DNA of 35,647 bases from Fusibacter bizertensis. GTDB lineage: Bacteria; Bacillota; Clostridia; Peptostreptococcales; Acidaminobacteraceae. The DNA lies in the NCBI RefSeq assembly GCF_029914245.1, contig NZ_JARYZI010000017.1, positions 1 through 35,647 of the forward strand. Direction: 5' to 3'. The notes beneath the pieces were generated by a model that did no database searches, was not told the origin of the DNA, and saw nothing but the letters and a program-made list of their open reading frames with translations. Each line of letters begins with the position of its first letter. Positions within the stretch are counted from its first letter, which is position 1. Both the position numbers and the translations under genes were made by a program. Of this stretch, positions 8,974-18,713 are shown piece by piece.

Positions 8974-9150
8974 TTGGCTACTATAAAAGTAAAATTGGTC
9001 AAAAGTACAATCGGTGCGCTTCCAAAGCATAAATTAACTGTTGAAGCTTTAGGCCTTAAAAAGATCGGTCAAGTGGTAGAAAAGCAAGACAATGCTCAAA
9101 TGAGAGGCATGGTCAACAAAGTAAATCACTTAGTTAAAATTGTAGAGTAA
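8974..9150 (+). CDS. rpmD: 50S ribosomal protein L30
   Basis: A short gene of 58 residues from a TTG start. The product begins [20 protein letters not shown] and contains LGLKKIGQ and the ending [13 protein letters not shown], all typical of L30. The ribosome binding site is a run of G (8961-8965) plus TATG, weaker than its neighbours. L30 binds 23S rRNA near 5S. Its place between rpsE and rplO is the standard one. Confidence 0.95.
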   Translation: MATIKVKLVKSTIGALPKHKLTVEALGLKKIGQVVEKQDNAQMRGMVNKVNHLVKIVE

Positions 9151-9172
9151 TAATCATAAAGGAGGTGCGACC

Positions 9173-9613
9173 ATGAGACTTCATGATTTGAAACCAGCAG
9201 AAGGTTCTACTAAATCTAAAAAAAGAGTTGGTAGAGGTACAGGTTCTGGATTAGGAACGACTGCGGGACGCGGTAATAATGGTCAAAACTCACGCTCAGG
9301 CGGAGGGGTAAGACCGGGATTTGAAGGTGGTCAAATGCCATTATTCAGAAGAATTCCGAAACGTGGATTCCACAACAAATTTAAAAAACAATGGACTGTT
9401 GTCAACGTAGAAATCTTAAATGAGTTCGAAGAAGGCACGGAAATTACACCAGAAGTTTTATTACAAACAGGTGTTGTAAATAAACTTGGTTATGGACTTA
9501 AGATCTTAGGCGATGGAGAATTGAATAAAAAGTTAACCGTTAAGGCTAATAAATTCACTCAGTCAGCGATTACCAAGATTGAAGCTGCTGGAGGAAAGGC
9601 AGAGGTGATTTAA
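9173..9613 (+). CDS. rplO: 50S ribosomal protein L15
   Basis: 146 residues. [20 protein letters not shown] and the glycine-rich [20 protein letters not shown] segment are hallmarks, as is the C-terminal [13 protein letters not shown]15 is a late assembly protein of the 50S subunit. The ATG follows AAAGGAGGTG. Its TAA directly abuts the TTG start of secY with no spacer. Confidence 0.97.
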   Translation: MRLHDLKPAEGSTKSKKRVGRGTGSGLGTTAGRGNNGQNSRSGGGVRPGFEGGQMPLFRRIPKRGFHNKFKKQWTVVNVEILNEFEEGTEITPEVLLQTGVVNKLGYGLKILGDGELNKKLTVKANKFTQSAITKIEAAGGKAEVI

Positions 9614-10879
9614 TTGTTGTCTACACTTAGAAACGCTTGGAAAATTCCTGATCTAAGAAGAAGAATCCTCTTTACACTATTGATGATTACAATTTTTAGA
9701 TTAGGATCGGCAGTACCAGTACCAGGAATAGATAGTGGTGCTCTAGCAGCAGCATTCTCAAACTCAGAAGACGGTCTGCTAGGCCTCTTCAATCTTATGA
9801 GTGGTGGTAACTTTAAAACGTTTACCATATTTGCACTTGGGATTAGCCCGTATATTACAGCTTCTATCGTACTTAATCTTTTACAAATTGCATTTCCAGC
9901 TTTGGAAGCACTTGCAAAAGAAGGTGAGACGGGTAGAAAGAAAATTGCACAATATACCAGATATTTAACAGTCGTGCTAGCATTGATTCAAGGAATCGGT
10001 TTTAGCTTAGGTTATTTCCAAAGATTCTTTATCACTCCAGGGGCATGGTCAACATTCATTGCTGTATTAACACTCACAGCTGGAACGGCGTTTTTAATGT
10101 ACTTAGGTGAAAAAATCACTGACAAAGGTATTGGTAATGGTATTTCATTATTTATCTTTGCCGGGATTATCGGAAAACTACCTTCAGGAATTTTACAAAT
10201 GTACACTAACCTTACTTTAGGTCAAATGAATATTATTCAGGCTCTGTTCTTTGCAGTGTTTGCAGTAGTAATCATTATGGGAATTATCTTTATCCAACAA
10301 GGTCAAAGAAAAATTCCAGTACAATATGCTAAAAGAGTTGTTGGTAGAAAAATGTACGGTGGTCAAACAACGCATATTCCGCTTAAAGTTAATCAAGCGG
10401 GAGTTATTCCAGTAATTTTCGCAATATCAATCCTAATGTTTCCTGCGACAATTGGAGCCTTCTTCCCAGGAAGTGGATTCTCAGCTTTCGTTAGTAAATG
10501 GTTAGGAACAACATCAATTATGTACAATATGCTTTATGCATTGTTGATTATATTCTTCACTTACTTCTATACGAACATCACTTTCAACCCTGTTGAAGTT
10601 GCTGATCGTTTGAAGACAAACGGTGGGTTTATCCCTGGTATTAGACCAGGTAGACCAACTGCAGAACACCTTAGCAAATCTTTAAACAAGATTACTATTG
10701 TAGGCGCGTTTTTCTTAGCATTTATTGCTATATTACCAAACTTCCTTGGTGCAGTTACAAATACTCAACTAAGCTTTGGCGGTACATCAATTCTAATCGT
10801 TGTTTCAGTTTCACTTGAAACGATGAAACAGGTTGAAGCACAAATGCTTATGAGACATTACGAAGGATTTTTGAACTAG
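9614..10879 (+). CDS. secY: Protein translocase subunit SecY
   Basis: 421 residues with about ten hydrophobic segments. It has [16 protein letters not shown] near the plug region, [33 protein letters not shown] in the large cytosolic loop and [12 protein letters not shown] in the C5 loop that contacts SecA and ribosomes. SecY is the channel of SecYEG in the cytoplasmic membrane. The TTG start is used because GAGGTGA at the end of rplO lies at the right distance. Confidence 0.97.
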   Translation: MLSTLRNAWKIPDLRRRILFTLLMITIFRLGSAVPVPGIDSGALAAAFSNSEDGLLGLFNLMSGGNFKTFTIFALGISPYITASIVLNLLQIAFPALEALAKEGETGRKKIAQYTRYLTVVLALIQGIGFSLGYFQRFFITPGAWSTFIAVLTLTAGTAFLMYLGEKITDKGIGNGISLFIFAGIIGKLPSGILQMYTNLTLGQMNIIQALFFAVFAVVIIMGIIFIQQGQRKIPVQYAKRVVGRKMYGGQTTHIPLKVNQAGVIPVIFAISILMFPATIGAFFPGSGFSAFVSKWLGTTSIMYNMLYALLIIFFTYFYTNITFNPVEVADRLKTNGGFIPGIRPGRPTAEHLSKSLNKITIVGAFFLAFIAILPNFLGAVTNTQLSFGGTSILIVVSVSLETMKQVEAQMLMRHYEGFLN

Positions 10880-10889
10880 GAGGCCATTA

Positions 10890-11534
10890 GTGAGATTAAT
10901 ATTACTTGGCCCTCCAGGTGCAGGAAAAGGAACGCAAGCAGAATTCATCGTCGATCAATACCAGATTCCACACATTTCTACAGGGGATATTTTTAGAAAA
11001 AATATAAAAGAAGGTACTGAGCTTGGGCTTAGAGCCAAATCCTTTATAGATCAGGGTGCTCTTGTACCAGATTCTCTAGTAGTTGAAATTGTTGAGGCGC
11101 GTCTAAAGGAAGCAGATTGTAATGATGGTTTCCTCTTAGACGGATTTCCTAGAACAGTTTTTCAAGCTGAGGAACTAGACAAAGTTCTTGAAAAAATGGG
11201 TGTCGATTTAACAGCGGTACTGAATATTAAGGTTGATCCTGAACTACTCGTATCACGTGCTGTTGGTCGTAGAATTTGTAGAAGTTGTGGCGCAACTTAC
11301 CACATTCACAATAACCCTTCAAAACAACAAGGTGTATGTGACAAATGTGGTGGTGAGCTTTATCAGCGAAGTGACGATATTGAAGAAACCGTTGCAAATC
11401 GTATCAATGTCTACATGAATGAAACATCACCTTTAATTCATTACTATGAGGTTAGAGGCAAACTTGTGAACATAGATGGTGAGCAAGATATAAAAGTTGT
11501 CTCTTCGGATATTGTAAATGCACTAAGGGGCTAA
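10890..11534 (+). CDS. adk: Adenylate kinase, zinc-binding lid
   Basis: 214 residues from a GTG start (AGGAGG within 10876-10883). The P-loop is GPPGAGKGT (7-15); DGFPRT follows at 84-89. The lid has four cysteines, C130, C133, C150 and C153, so it binds zinc as in many Gram-positive adenylate kinases. The enzyme interconverts ATP, AMP and ADP in the cytoplasm. The location between secY and map is conserved in Firmicutes. Confidence 0.97.
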   Translation: MRLILLGPPGAGKGTQAEFIVDQYQIPHISTGDIFRKNIKEGTELGLRAKSFIDQGALVPDSLVVEIVEARLKEADCNDGFLLDGFPRTVFQAEELDKVLEKMGVDLTAVLNIKVDPELLVSRAVGRRICRSCGATYHIHNNPSKQQGVCDKCGGELYQRSDDIEETVANRINVYMNETSPLIHYYEVRGKLVNIDGEQDIKVVSSDIVNALRG

Positions 11535-11537
11535 GAC

Positions 11538-12311
11538 ATGATCGTTATTAAAACGAGTAAAGAAATTGAACTAATGCAAGAATCTGGACGTATTGTTGCA
11601 TTAGCTCATGAAGAAATAAAAAAAGCAATCAAGCCTGGAATTACTACAGGCGAGCTTGATGCCATCGCTGAAGCTGTTATTTTGGCTAATGGAGCCACAC
11701 CTTCCTTTAAAGGATATCATGGTTATCCAGCATCCATTTGCGCTTCAGTGAATGATCAGGTCATTCACGGCATTCCTGGAGAAGTTATTCTTAAGGAAGG
11801 CGACATCATCAGTATTGACATAGGCGCTTTTAAAAACGGTTATCATGGTGATGCTGCTAGAACACATCCTGTTGGCAAAGTGAGTGATGCGGCTTTAGAA
11901 CTGATTAAAGTTACTGAAGAGAGTTTCTTTGAAGGATTGAAGTATTGTAAAGTCGGGTATAGATTGTCTGACGTCTCGCACGCCATTCAACAATATGCAG
12001 AGGAAAGAGGCTTCAGTGTCGTTAGAGATTTCGTAGGACACGGTATCGGAAGGCAAATGCATGAAGATCCACCTATTCCAAACTATGGTGCTCCAGGTAG
12101 AGGACCTAGACTTGAAAAAGGTATGGCACTCGCCATTGAACCTATGATTAACTCGGGTGATTTTAAAGTAAGAGTTTTGGATGATGAATGGACAGTTGTA
12201 ACAAAGGACAAATCTTTGTCTGCACATTACGAAAATACAATCATTATAACCGACGGTGAACCAGAACTCACTACAGTAGTTAATTCCTGTTCAGATAGCG
12301 AGGTGAAGTGA
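11538..12311 (+). CDS. map: Methionine aminopeptidase, type I
   Basis: 257 residues. [19 protein letters not shown] holds the conserved substrate-site histidine, and the metal ligands lie in [26 protein letters not shown] and YENTI segments. It removes the initiator Met from nascent proteins, an essential step. The ATG starts three bases after the adk stop. The C-terminus runs about ten residues beyond the catalytic core with no recognisable motif. The stop overlaps the next gene by one base. Confidence 0.96.
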   Translation: MIVIKTSKEIELMQESGRIVALAHEEIKKAIKPGITTGELDAIAEAVILANGATPSFKGYHGYPASICASVNDQVIHGIPGEVILKEGDIISIDIGAFKNGYHGDAARTHPVGKVSDAALELIKVTEESFFEGLKYCKVGYRLSDVSHAIQQYAEERGFSVVRDFVGHGIGRQMHEDPPIPNYGAPGRGPRLEKGMALAIEPMINSGDFKVRVLDDEWTVVTKDKSLSAHYENTIIITDGEPELTTVVNSCSDSEVK

Positions 12312-12628
12312 TGTTAACTTCATCACGTGAGCTAGAAATCGGTCAATTTGTCAAATCAAAAGCTGGACGAGATAAAGACAGTGTTTTAATTGTTATCGGC
12401 ATCTTTGACGATCAACATGTCATGGTGGTTGATGGCGATTTGAGAAAACTTAACAATCCAAAGAAAAAAAAGGTGAAGCATCTTATAAAATGTGGTGGTG
12501 TTGATGAAGAACTTCAAATGAAGTTTGAAACACATGCATATATAAATGATGCAGAGCTAAGGAAAAAAGTTTCAAACATAGTTGGTTTAGTCCGAGTAAG
12601 GAGGGATAGTTCTAATGGCAAAAAGTGA
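12311..12628 (+). CDS. KOW-domain RNA-binding protein (L14e-like)
   Basis: 105 residues. The start [20 protein letters not shown] and the following [19 protein letters not shown] resemble the small KOW-domain protein often annotated as ribosomal L14e/L6e/L27e-like in Clostridia, found at this place between map and infA. The ATG at 12311 overlaps the map TGA; an in-frame GTG three bases earlier is too close to the GAGGTG. It overlaps infA by 14 bases. Ribosome association is plausible but not shown. Confidence 0.8.
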   Translation: MLTSSRELEIGQFVKSKAGRDKDSVLIVIGIFDDQHVMVVDGDLRKLNNPKKKKVKHLIKCGGVDEELQMKFETHAYINDAELRKKVSNIVGLVRVRRDSSNGKK

Positions 12629-12836
12629 TAATATTGAAGTAGAAGGCGTAGTAGTTGAAGCATTGCCAAATGCAATGTTTAAAGTGAAATTAGAAAATGG
12701 ACATATAGTGTTGGCTCATATCTCTGGTAAACTTAGAATGAATTTTATAAGAATATTACCTGGAGATAAGGTAACATTAGATTTATCGCCTTATGATCTT
12801 ACTCGTGGTAGGATTGTATGGCGTGGAAAGTCATAA
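12615..12836 (+). CDS. infA: Translation initiation factor IF-1
   Basis: 73 residues forming one OB-fold: [20 protein letters not shown], then [20 protein letters not shown] and the ending [23 protein letters not shown]-1 occupies the 30S A site during initiation. The AGGAGGG for this gene lies inside the end of the KOW gene, giving coupled translation. The neighbouring rpmJ follows after 12 bases. Confidence 0.97.
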   Translation: MAKSDNIEVEGVVVEALPNAMFKVKLENGHIVLAHISGKLRMNFIRILPGDKVTLDLSPYDLTRGRIVWRGKS

Positions 12837-12848
12837 GGAGGGATAACA

Positions 12849-12962
12849 ATGAAAGTTAGACCATCAGTAAAACCAATGTGCGAGAAATGTAAAATCATCA
12901 AACGTAAAGGTAAAGTAATGGTGATCTGCATTAATCCAAAGCACAAGCAGACGCAAGGTTAA
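12849..12962 (+). CDS. rpmJ: 50S ribosomal protein L36, zinc type
   Basis: 37 residues: [20 protein letters not shown] at 1-20 and a basic end. Zinc ligands C11, C14, C27 and H32 are all present, so this is the zinc-binding form. L36 is a small late-assembly protein of the 50S subunit. The ATG follows AAGGAGGG. A 111-base gap with a hairpin and a promoter follows. Confidence 0.95.
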   Translation: MKVRPSVKPMCEKCKIIKRKGKVMVICINPKHKQTQG

Positions 12963-12981
12963 TCTGGCGCGATAAAGCAAG

Positions 12982-13016
12982 CAAATATAAAGCGCGGCTG
13001 AAAAACTTTATATTTG
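12982..13016 (+). other. Perfect hairpin between rpmJ and rpsM
   Basis: Arms 12982-12992 and 13006-13016 are perfectly complementary over 11 bases, with a 13-base loop. No T run follows, so it is not a standard intrinsic terminator. Possible roles are RNA stabilisation, processing or a protein binding site; none is proven. Its right arm overlaps the -35 of the adjacent promoter. Confidence 0.6.
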
Positions 13017-13042
13017 AAATAAATTATTACCGACAATATAAC
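13014..13042 (+). promoter_or_regulatory. Internal promoter before rpsM
   Basis: TTGAAA (13014-13019) and TATAAC (13037-13042) are spaced by 17 bases, each 5 of 6 to the sigma-A consensus. Transcription would start near 13049, about 25 bases before rpsM, giving the alpha cluster its own supply of transcript. Confidence 0.6.
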
Positions 13043-13073
13043 ATTAGTTTATACACATAGGAGGTGTAATTCA

Positions 13074-13445
13074 ATGGCAAGAATTGCAGGTGTTGACTTG
13101 CCTAGAGAGAAGAGAGCTGTTATCGGCTTAACTTACATCTATGGTATTGGAAAACCTACTTCTCAAGACTTGTTAGCAAAAGCAGGTATCAGTGAAGATA
13201 CAAGAATCAAAGATCTCACTGAAGAAGAAGTAAGTAAATTAAGACAATTCATTGAAGAAGACGTACTTGTTGAGGGTGACCTTAGACGAGAAATTGCAAT
13301 GAACATTAAAAGATTAAAAGAAATAGGCTGTTACCGAGGCATCAGACATAGAAAAGGACTCCCTTGTAGAGGTCAAAAAACTAAGACAAATGCAAGAACT
13401 AGAAAAGGTCCTAAGAAAACTGTTAGCCGTAAGAAGAAAAAATAG
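13074..13445 (+). CDS. rpsM: 30S ribosomal protein S13
   Basis: 123 residues. [20 protein letters not shown] starts the protein; the helix-two-turn-helix region has [14 protein letters not shown], and the basic end includes [21 protein letters not shown]13 bridges the 30S head to the 50S subunit and contacts P-site tRNA. The ATG follows AGGAGGTG. It opens the alpha cluster after the internal promoter. Confidence 0.98.
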   Translation: MARIAGVDLPREKRAVIGLTYIYGIGKPTSQDLLAKAGISEDTRIKDLTEEEVSKLRQFIEEDVLVEGDLRREIAMNIKRLKEIGCYRGIRHRKGLPCRGQKTKTNARTRKGPKKTVSRKKKK

Positions 13446-13466
13446 GTGACAAAGGAGGCGTAAAAC

Positions 13467-13865
13467 ATGGCTGCTGCTAAAAAAGCACGTAAAGTGAGAA
13501 AAAAGCGTGAACGTAAAAACGTTGAACGTGGCCAAGCTCATATTCAAGCGACATTTAACAATACAATTGTAACTTTAACGGATAATGACGGCAATGCAAT
13601 AGCATGGTCTAGCGCAGGTAGCTTAGGTTTTAAAGGATCTAGAAAATCTACTCCTTATGCCGCTCAAATGGCTGCTGAAGCTGCATCGAAATCAGGTATG
13701 GAGCATGGTTTGAAATCCGTATCGGTTTTTGTTAAAGGACCTGGATCAGGCAGAGAGGCTGCTATTAGAGCACTTCAAGCTACAGGACTTGAGATTACAT
13801 CTATTGCTGATGTAACTCCAATTCCACACAATGGTTGTAGACCACCAAAAAGAAGAAGAGTGTAG
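13467..13865 (+). CDS. rpsK: 30S ribosomal protein S11
   Basis: 132 residues. The basic N-terminus leads into [18 protein letters not shown] and the C-terminal [18 protein letters not shown], both near invariant. S11 lies on the platform close to the 3' end of 16S rRNA and E-site mRNA. The ATG follows AAAGGAGGCG. Confidence 0.98.
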   Translation: MAAAKKARKVRKKRERKNVERGQAHIQATFNNTIVTLTDNDGNAIAWSSAGSLGFKGSRKSTPYAAQMAAEAASKSGMEHGLKSVSVFVKGPGSGREAAIRALQATGLEITSIADVTPIPHNGCRPPKRRRV

Positions 13866-13892
13866 TTTATATAGTATTAGGAGGTGTTTTAA

Positions 13893-14513
13893 TTGGCAAG
13901 ATATACAGGACCATCTTGTAGAATTTGTCGTAGAGAAGGCCAAAAGCTTTATCTAAAGGGTGACAGATGTTACAGCGACAAATGCGCATTAAATAGAAGA
14001 CAAACTGCTCCTGGTCAGCATGGTGCTAAAAAAAGCAAATTGTCTGGCTACGGAACGCAATTAAGAGAAAAACAAAAAGTTAAAAGATACTATGGTATCT
14101 TAGAGACTCAATTCAGATCGACATATGATCGTGCTGAAAAAATGAAAGGTATCACTGGTGAAAACTTACTTCAATTACTTGAATTGAGATTTGACAACGT
14201 TGTTTACAGACTTGGCTTTGCAAACTCTAGAAAAGAAGCTAGACAATTTGTTACTCATGGTCATTTCATTTTAAATGGTCGCAAGGCAGATATTCCATCA
14301 ATGACTCTTTCAGTAGGTGACGTAATTCAGCTTAAAGACGGTAGCAAATCTTCAGATAAATTCAAAGTTTTAGCTGAAGCTGCAAGAACTGTACCAAGCT
14401 GGTTAGAAGTAAACCATGAGAAGATGGAAGGGAAACTTACAGCTTTACCTGTAAGAGATAATATCGATTTACCAATCGAAGAACACTTAATCGTTGAGTT
14501 GTACTCTAGATAG
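13893..14513 (+). CDS. rpsD: 30S ribosomal protein S4, zinc-cysteine type
   Basis: 206 residues from a TTG start after AGGAGGTG. The N-terminus begins [16 protein letters not shown], with C9, C12, C26 and C31 forming a zinc knuckle (C+ type). The S4 domain contains [11 protein letters not shown]-like [21 protein letters not shown]4 initiates 30S assembly and regulates the alpha operon in several bacteria. In Bacillus rpsD is a separate gene; here it stays between rpsK and rpoA. Confidence 0.97.
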   Translation: MARYTGPSCRICRREGQKLYLKGDRCYSDKCALNRRQTAPGQHGAKKSKLSGYGTQLREKQKVKRYYGILETQFRSTYDRAEKMKGITGENLLQLLELRFDNVVYRLGFANSRKEARQFVTHGHFILNGRKADIPSMTLSVGDVIQLKDGSKSSDKFKVLAEAARTVPSWLEVNHEKMEGKLTALPVRDNIDLPIEEHLIVELYSR

Positions 14514-14526
14514 GTATTGTATTATT

Positions 14527-14565
14527 ACCCTCAAAGTTTGTTTTGTGATTCTTGAGAAGGAGGGT
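14527..14565 (+). promoter_or_regulatory. Hairpin that could mask the rpoA ribosome binding site
   Basis: ACCCTC (14527-14532) is complementary to GAGGGT (14560-14565), which contains part of the rpoA AGGAGGG. A competing pairing, CTCAA (14530-14534) with TTGAG (14552-14556), leaves the site free. This suggests translational tuning of rpoA but rests on base pairing by eye. Confidence 0.35.
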
Positions 14566-14573
14566 CTTAAATA

Positions 14574-15524
14574 GTGATTGAAATTGAAAAACCAACCATC
14601 GAGTGTGTTGAGTTAAGCAGTGACGGGCGCTTTGGCAAATTTGTCGTTGAGCCGCTTGAAAGAGGCTACGCAACAACACTAGGTAACAGTTTAAGACGTA
14701 TTTTACTTTCTTCTTTGCCGGGAACTGCGGTTCGTTGGATTAAGATTGAAAATGTACTTCATGAGTTTTCAACTATTCCAGGTGTTAAAGAGGATGTCAT
14801 TGAAATCATCTTAAACCTGAAAGAATTGTTTGCAAAAATTCATTCAGATGAAGATGTGAAGATTTTAAGAATCGAAGCATCAGAAGCAGGAGAGATTACA
14901 GCAGGTGACATCATAGCTGATGCTGACGTAGAAATTCTTAACACTGATCTCCATATCTGTACTCTTGAAGAAAATTCTAGAATCTATATGGAAATCGCTC
15001 TCGGTCAAGGTCGTGGATACGTCACAGCAGAAAATAACAAAGAAGTAGGCTTACCAATTGGTATTATCCCAGTTGACTCTATTTACACACCAGTAAGAAA
15101 AGTCAATTTTGCAGTGGATAAAACAAGAGTTGGTAAGGTTGCAGATTATGATAGATTAGTACTTGAAGTTTGGACTGATGGTACAATCAAACCAGATGAG
15201 GCAACTTCTCTGGGCGCTAAAATTATGTCTGAGCACCTCAACTTATTTATCGATATGACAGACAGCGTCAACGGCGTTGAAATCATGGTAGAGAAAGAAG
15301 AAGACATTAAAGAAAAAGTTCTTGAAATGACAATTGAAGAATTAGATTTATCTGTTCGTTCGTATAATTGCCTTAAAAGAGCTGGTATCAATACTGTCGA
15401 AGAGCTTACTAATAGAAGCGAAGATGATATGATGAAAGTTCGTAACCTTGGTAAAAAATCACTTGAAGAAGTGAAATACAAGCTCGCAGAGCTTGACCTT
15501 GGACTCCGAGCAGAAGACGAGTAA
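14574..15524 (+). CDS. rpoA: DNA-directed RNA polymerase subunit alpha
   Basis: 316 residues from a GTG start. The N-terminal domain (about 1-230) has [20 protein letters not shown], the dimerisation motif. The linker is acidic, and the C-terminal domain (about 250-310) has [20 protein letters not shown], the helix-hairpin-helix that binds UP elements. Alpha dimers nucleate polymerase assembly. The gap of 60 bases to rpsD contains a hairpin around its ribosome binding site. Confidence 0.98.
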   Translation: MIEIEKPTIECVELSSDGRFGKFVVEPLERGYATTLGNSLRRILLSSLPGTAVRWIKIENVLHEFSTIPGVKEDVIEIILNLKELFAKIHSDEDVKILRIEASEAGEITAGDIIADADVEILNTDLHICTLEENSRIYMEIALGQGRGYVTAENNKEVGLPIGIIPVDSIYTPVRKVNFAVDKTRVGKVADYDRLVLEVWTDGTIKPDEATSLGAKIMSEHLNLFIDMTDSVNGVEIMVEKEEDIKEKVLEMTIEELDLSVRSYNCLKRAGINTVEELTNRSEDDMMKVRNLGKKSLEEVKYKLAELDLGLRAEDE

Positions 15525-15537
15525 AGGAGGGAAAACG

Positions 15538-15879
15538 ATGGCAGATTACCGTAAACTAGGACGTCCATCGTCTCATAGACAATTGATGTTGAGAAATCTT
15601 ACAACATCACTTCTTAAAAATGGACGTATCGAGACTACAGTAACTAGAGCAAAAGAAACTAAGAAATTTGCTGAAAAAATGATCACTCTTGCTAAAAGAG
15701 GCGATCTTCACGCAAGAAGACAAGTTTTAGCTTTTGTAACTGAAGAAGCTGTAGTAAAAAAATTATTTGATGAAATCGCTCCTAATTACAAAGAACGTAA
15801 CGGCGGCTACACAAGACTTGTTCAAACAGGTCCTCGTAGAGGCGATGCGGCTCCTATGTGCAAATTAGAGTTAGTATAA
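15538..15879 (+). CDS. rplQ: 50S ribosomal protein L17
   Basis: 113 residues, normal for L17. It begins [20 protein letters not shown] and contains [20 protein letters not shown] and [19 protein letters not shown]. The start ATG follows AAAGGAGGG that lies just after the rpoA stop; the upstream in-frame extension overlapping rpoA is not supported. L17 lies at the tunnel exit. It is the last gene of the long ribosomal run. Confidence 0.97.
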   Translation: MADYRKLGRPSSHRQLMLRNLTTSLLKNGRIETTVTRAKETKKFAEKMITLAKRGDLHARRQVLAFVTEEAVVKKLFDEIAPNYKERNGGYTRLVQTGPRRGDAAPMCKLELV

Positions 15880-15938
15880 TAAGAATCCTCGGACATTTAG
15901 TCTTTGGATTTTGATTCAACAAGTTGCATCTTTAATAA

Positions 15939-15972
15939 TTAAGGGACTAAGTTAACGCTTAAGTCCCTTTAT
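15939..15972 (+). terminator. Terminator after rplQ
   Basis: AAGGGACT (15941-15948) pairs with AGTCCCTT (15962-15969). The stem extends as AAG/CTT past a bulged A, and the right arm runs into TTTATT. It closes the S10-spc-alpha run. The rest of the 15880-16179 gap is AT-rich and otherwise holds the ecfA1 promoter. Confidence 0.8.
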
Positions 15973-16042
15973 TACATATTTAATGATGTATGGATTATTC
16001 TATACATCTCTTATACATAGATATAAATCTATTTAGTTGACG

Positions 16043-16071
16043 TTGATAAGATGCTCACAAAGGTATACAAT
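16043..16071 (+). promoter_or_regulatory. Putative promoter of ecfA1-ecfA2-ecfT-truA
   Basis: TTGATA (16043-16048) and TACAAT (16066-16071) are spaced by 17 bases. The start would be near 16078, about 100 bases before ecfA1. No riboswitch-like structure was recognised between them. Confidence 0.5.
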
Positions 16072-16179
16072 ATAGCAATAGTTAGTGAATAAATCAAGAA
16101 TCATATGGTCTTCTTATGGCAATACAAGATAAAGCATCATATAATACATATAGGTCATAAAAAAGGGTAAGGTGAATAT

Positions 16180-17010
16180 ATGATTAAAACAGAGAATCTG
16201 TTTTTTAGATATGCAGATGAAAAAGAAGAGAACAAATACGCGCTTAAAAATATCAACCTTCATATAAAAGATGGTGAATTTGTAGTAATTATTGGCCATA
16301 ATGGTTCTGGAAAGTCAACGTTATCAAAGTTGTTTAATGGTATTTATAATCCAACCTCTGGTAAAATATATATAGATGGTTTAGATACATCTGATGAAGA
16401 ACTTATTTGGGAGATTAGAAAAAGAGCTGGAATGGTATTTCAAAATCCAGATAACCAATTAGTTGCTACAATAGTAGAAGAGGATGTGGCTTTTGGTCCA
16501 GAAAATCTCGGTTTACCTTCATCAGAAATTCGAAAACGTGTTGATGAAGCGCTTGAAAGTGTCAAGATGAGTGAGTTTAAACGTAAACCACCCCATCACC
16601 TTTCTGGTGGGCAAAAGCAAAGGGTGGCAATTGCTGGTATTTTGGCTATGAAACCCAAATGTATTATATTTGACGAACCAACTGCTATGCTCGATCCTTC
16701 AGGAAGAAAAGAAGTTATTCAGACAATTCGTCAACTCAACAAAGAAGAGCATATGACAATCATTCATGTAACACATTATATGGATGAAGCGGTACATGCA
16801 GACCGAATTATCGTTATGGATGAAGGTGAAATTGTTCTTGAAGGAACACCAAAACAGGTATTTTCTAAAGTTGATGCCTTAAAGCAAATTGGTTTAGATG
16901 TTCCACAAGTTACACTTTTATCATATGAATTAAACAAACTTGGATTTGAGATATCTTTAGAAAATTTAACTGTAGATGAGATGGTGAGTAATTTATGTCA
17001 ATTAAAATAG
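16180..17010 (+). CDS. ecfA1: ECF transporter ATPase EcfA1
   Basis: 276 residues. Walker [10 protein letters not shown] is at 39-47, the signature is [13 protein letters not shown], Walker B is [12 protein letters not shown], and the H-loop lies in [10 protein letters not shown]. With EcfA2 and EcfT it forms the shared energy module that drives vitamin uptake by exchangeable S-components, none of which is in the window. The weak ribosome binding site AAGGTGA precedes the ATG. The end overlaps ecfA2 by 16 bases. Confidence 0.93.
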   Translation: MIKTENLFFRYADEKEENKYALKNINLHIKDGEFVVIIGHNGSGKSTLSKLFNGIYNPTSGKIYIDGLDTSDEELIWEIRKRAGMVFQNPDNQLVATIVEEDVAFGPENLGLPSSEIRKRVDEALESVKMSEFKRKPPHHLSGGQKQRVAIAGILAMKPKCIIFDEPTAMLDPSGRKEVIQTIRQLNKEEHMTIIHVTHYMDEAVHADRIIVMDEGEIVLEGTPKQVFSKVDALKQIGLDVPQVTLLSYELNKLGFEISLENLTVDEMVSNLCQLK

Positions 17011-17918
17011 CTGAGTTAACACATGTATATGATAAAAATACACCCAACGAAACAATAGCAATTGACCATATCAATCTCGTGATTGAATCAGGAGAATTTA
17101 TCGGACTTATAGGGCATACAGGTTCTGGTAAATCTACTTTGATTCAGCAACTTAATGGTCTATTAAAGCCGTCTAGTGGTGAAATCATAGTGAGTGGATA
17201 CAATATCACTGATGGATTAGATATTAGTAAATCAAATAAAAAAAGAGTATCTAAGGCAGAAAGTAGAGCGCGTAAAAAGAGATTAATTGAAGTTAGAAAA
17301 AGAGTAGGACTAGTATTCCAGTACCCTGAATATCAATTGTTTGAAGAAACCATAGAAAAAGATATCGCTTTTGGACCTTATAATCTTGGACTTCAAGAAG
17401 CAGAGGTTAAGAAGCGTGTGAGGGATGCCATGCAAACTGTTGGTCTTGACTATGATACTTATAAAGATCGATCCCCTTTTGATTTAAGTGGTGGACAGAA
17501 GAGAAGAGTTGCAATCGCAGGTGTCCTTGCTATGAAACCAGAGGTTCTTATATTAGATGAACCAACAGCAGGTTTAGACCCAAAAGGAAGAGATGAGATC
17601 CTCTATCAAATAAAGAGCCTTCATGAGAAAGAAAAACTTACAGTTATCATTGTTTCACATAGCATGGAAGATATGGCAAAGATTTCAGAAAGATTAATAG
17701 TAATGAATAAAGGCGCAGTAGTACTTGATGGAACGCCGAAAGATGTTTTTAGAAATATTGAGCTATTAGAAGATATAGGACTTGCTGTTCCACAAATTTC
17801 TTATTTGGTTAAAGCACTTAACGAAAATGGGATTTCTATTGATGCGAGTATTATAACTGTTGAAGAAGCAAAAACAGCATTGTCTCAACTGCTCATGAAA
17901 AAAGGTGAACTATGTTAA
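16995..17918 (+). CDS. ecfA2: ECF transporter ATPase EcfA2, with basic insertion
   Basis: 307 residues, longer than the 280-290 usual for EcfA2. Walker [10 protein letters not shown] is at 40-48; [19 protein letters not shown] contains the Q-loop, [13 protein letters not shown] is the signature and [12 protein letters not shown] is Walker B. A Lys/Arg/Ser-rich stretch at about 74-96 lies between the A-loop strands and the Q-loop and accounts for the extra length. It overlaps ecfA1 by 16 bases and ecfT by 7, indicating coupled translation. Confidence 0.93.
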   Translation: MSIKIAELTHVYDKNTPNETIAIDHINLVIESGEFIGLIGHTGSGKSTLIQQLNGLLKPSSGEIIVSGYNITDGLDISKSNKKRVSKAESRARKKRLIEVRKRVGLVFQYPEYQLFEETIEKDIAFGPYNLGLQEAEVKKRVRDAMQTVGLDYDTYKDRSPFDLSGGQKRRVAIAGVLAMKPEVLILDEPTAGLDPKGRDEILYQIKSLHEKEKLTVIIVSHSMEDMAKISERLIVMNKGAVVLDGTPKDVFRNIELLEDIGLAVPQISYLVKALNENGISIDASIITVEEAKTALSQLLMKKGELC

Positions 17919-18706
17919 GAGATATAACAATTGGACAATATTATAGTGTGCCATCAATCATTCATAAAATGGATCCAAGGTTTAAGATTATTGCCTCTAT
18001 GCTTTATTTAGTATCACTGTTTTTAATCAATCAAATTATCGCATATACGGCTGTAGTTGTATTTATTGGTATCGTTATTAAACTTTCAAAAGTACCTGTT
18101 AATTTTATTATGAAAGGGCTTAAACCGGTCTTTATGTTAATTATATTTGCATTTGTAATTAATGTGTTTCTTACAACCGGTACGGGTGATCCGTTGATTC
18201 ATGCTGGTTTTATCAAGATATACCCAGAAGGTGTTGAAAGAGCTTTTTTTATGGCGATCAGACTAATTTTACTCATAATAGGTACTTCATTATTAACGTT
18301 AACGACCTCGCCAATTGAACTAACAGATGGGATTGAATACTTACTCTCACCATTTAAAAGAATTGGCATGCCTGCTCACGAGCTAGCAATGATGATGACG
18401 ATTGCACTTAGATTTATACCGACGTTATTGGAAGAAACAGATAAAATCATGAAAGCTCAAATGGCTAGAGGAGCTGATTTTGAAAGTGGCAATCTTATGA
18501 ATAGAGCAAAAGCTTTAATTCCACTACTAGTACCACTATTTATTAGTGCATTTAGGCGTGCAGATGAACTCGCTATGGCCATGGAAGCTCGTTGTTATCG
18601 TGGTGGTGAGGGAAGAACACGCATGAAAGTCTTAAAGTATTCATCAAGAGACTTATATGGTAGTGCAATCATGATTATATATTTAACTACGTGTATTATA
18701 TTGTAG
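17912..18706 (+). CDS. ecfT: ECF transporter transmembrane protein EcfT
   Basis: 264 residues with about five to six hydrophobic helices. The coupling helices carry the two short Arg motifs expected of Ecf[10 protein letters not shown] and [13 protein letters not shown]. These bind the grooves of the two ATPases. The N-terminus [20 protein letters not shown] is typical. The ATG lies within the end of ecfA2. It forms the ECF core with EcfA1 and EcfA2 in the membrane. Confidence 0.93.
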   Translation: MLRDITIGQYYSVPSIIHKMDPRFKIIASMLYLVSLFLINQIIAYTAVVVFIGIVIKLSKVPVNFIMKGLKPVFMLIIFAFVINVFLTTGTGDPLIHAGFIKIYPEGVERAFFMAIRLILLIIGTSLLTLTTSPIELTDGIEYLLSPFKRIGMPAHELAMMMTIALRFIPTLLEETDKIMKAQMARGADFESGNLMNRAKALIPLLVPLFISAFRRADELAMAMEARCYRGGEGRTRMKVLKYSSRDLYGSAIMIIYLTTCIIL

Positions 18707-18713
18707 GTGAGCG

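Noticed and set aside
12982-13016. Intrinsic terminator after rpmJ
   Set aside because: The stem is perfect but no T run follows it, so it was listed as a hairpin of unknown role.
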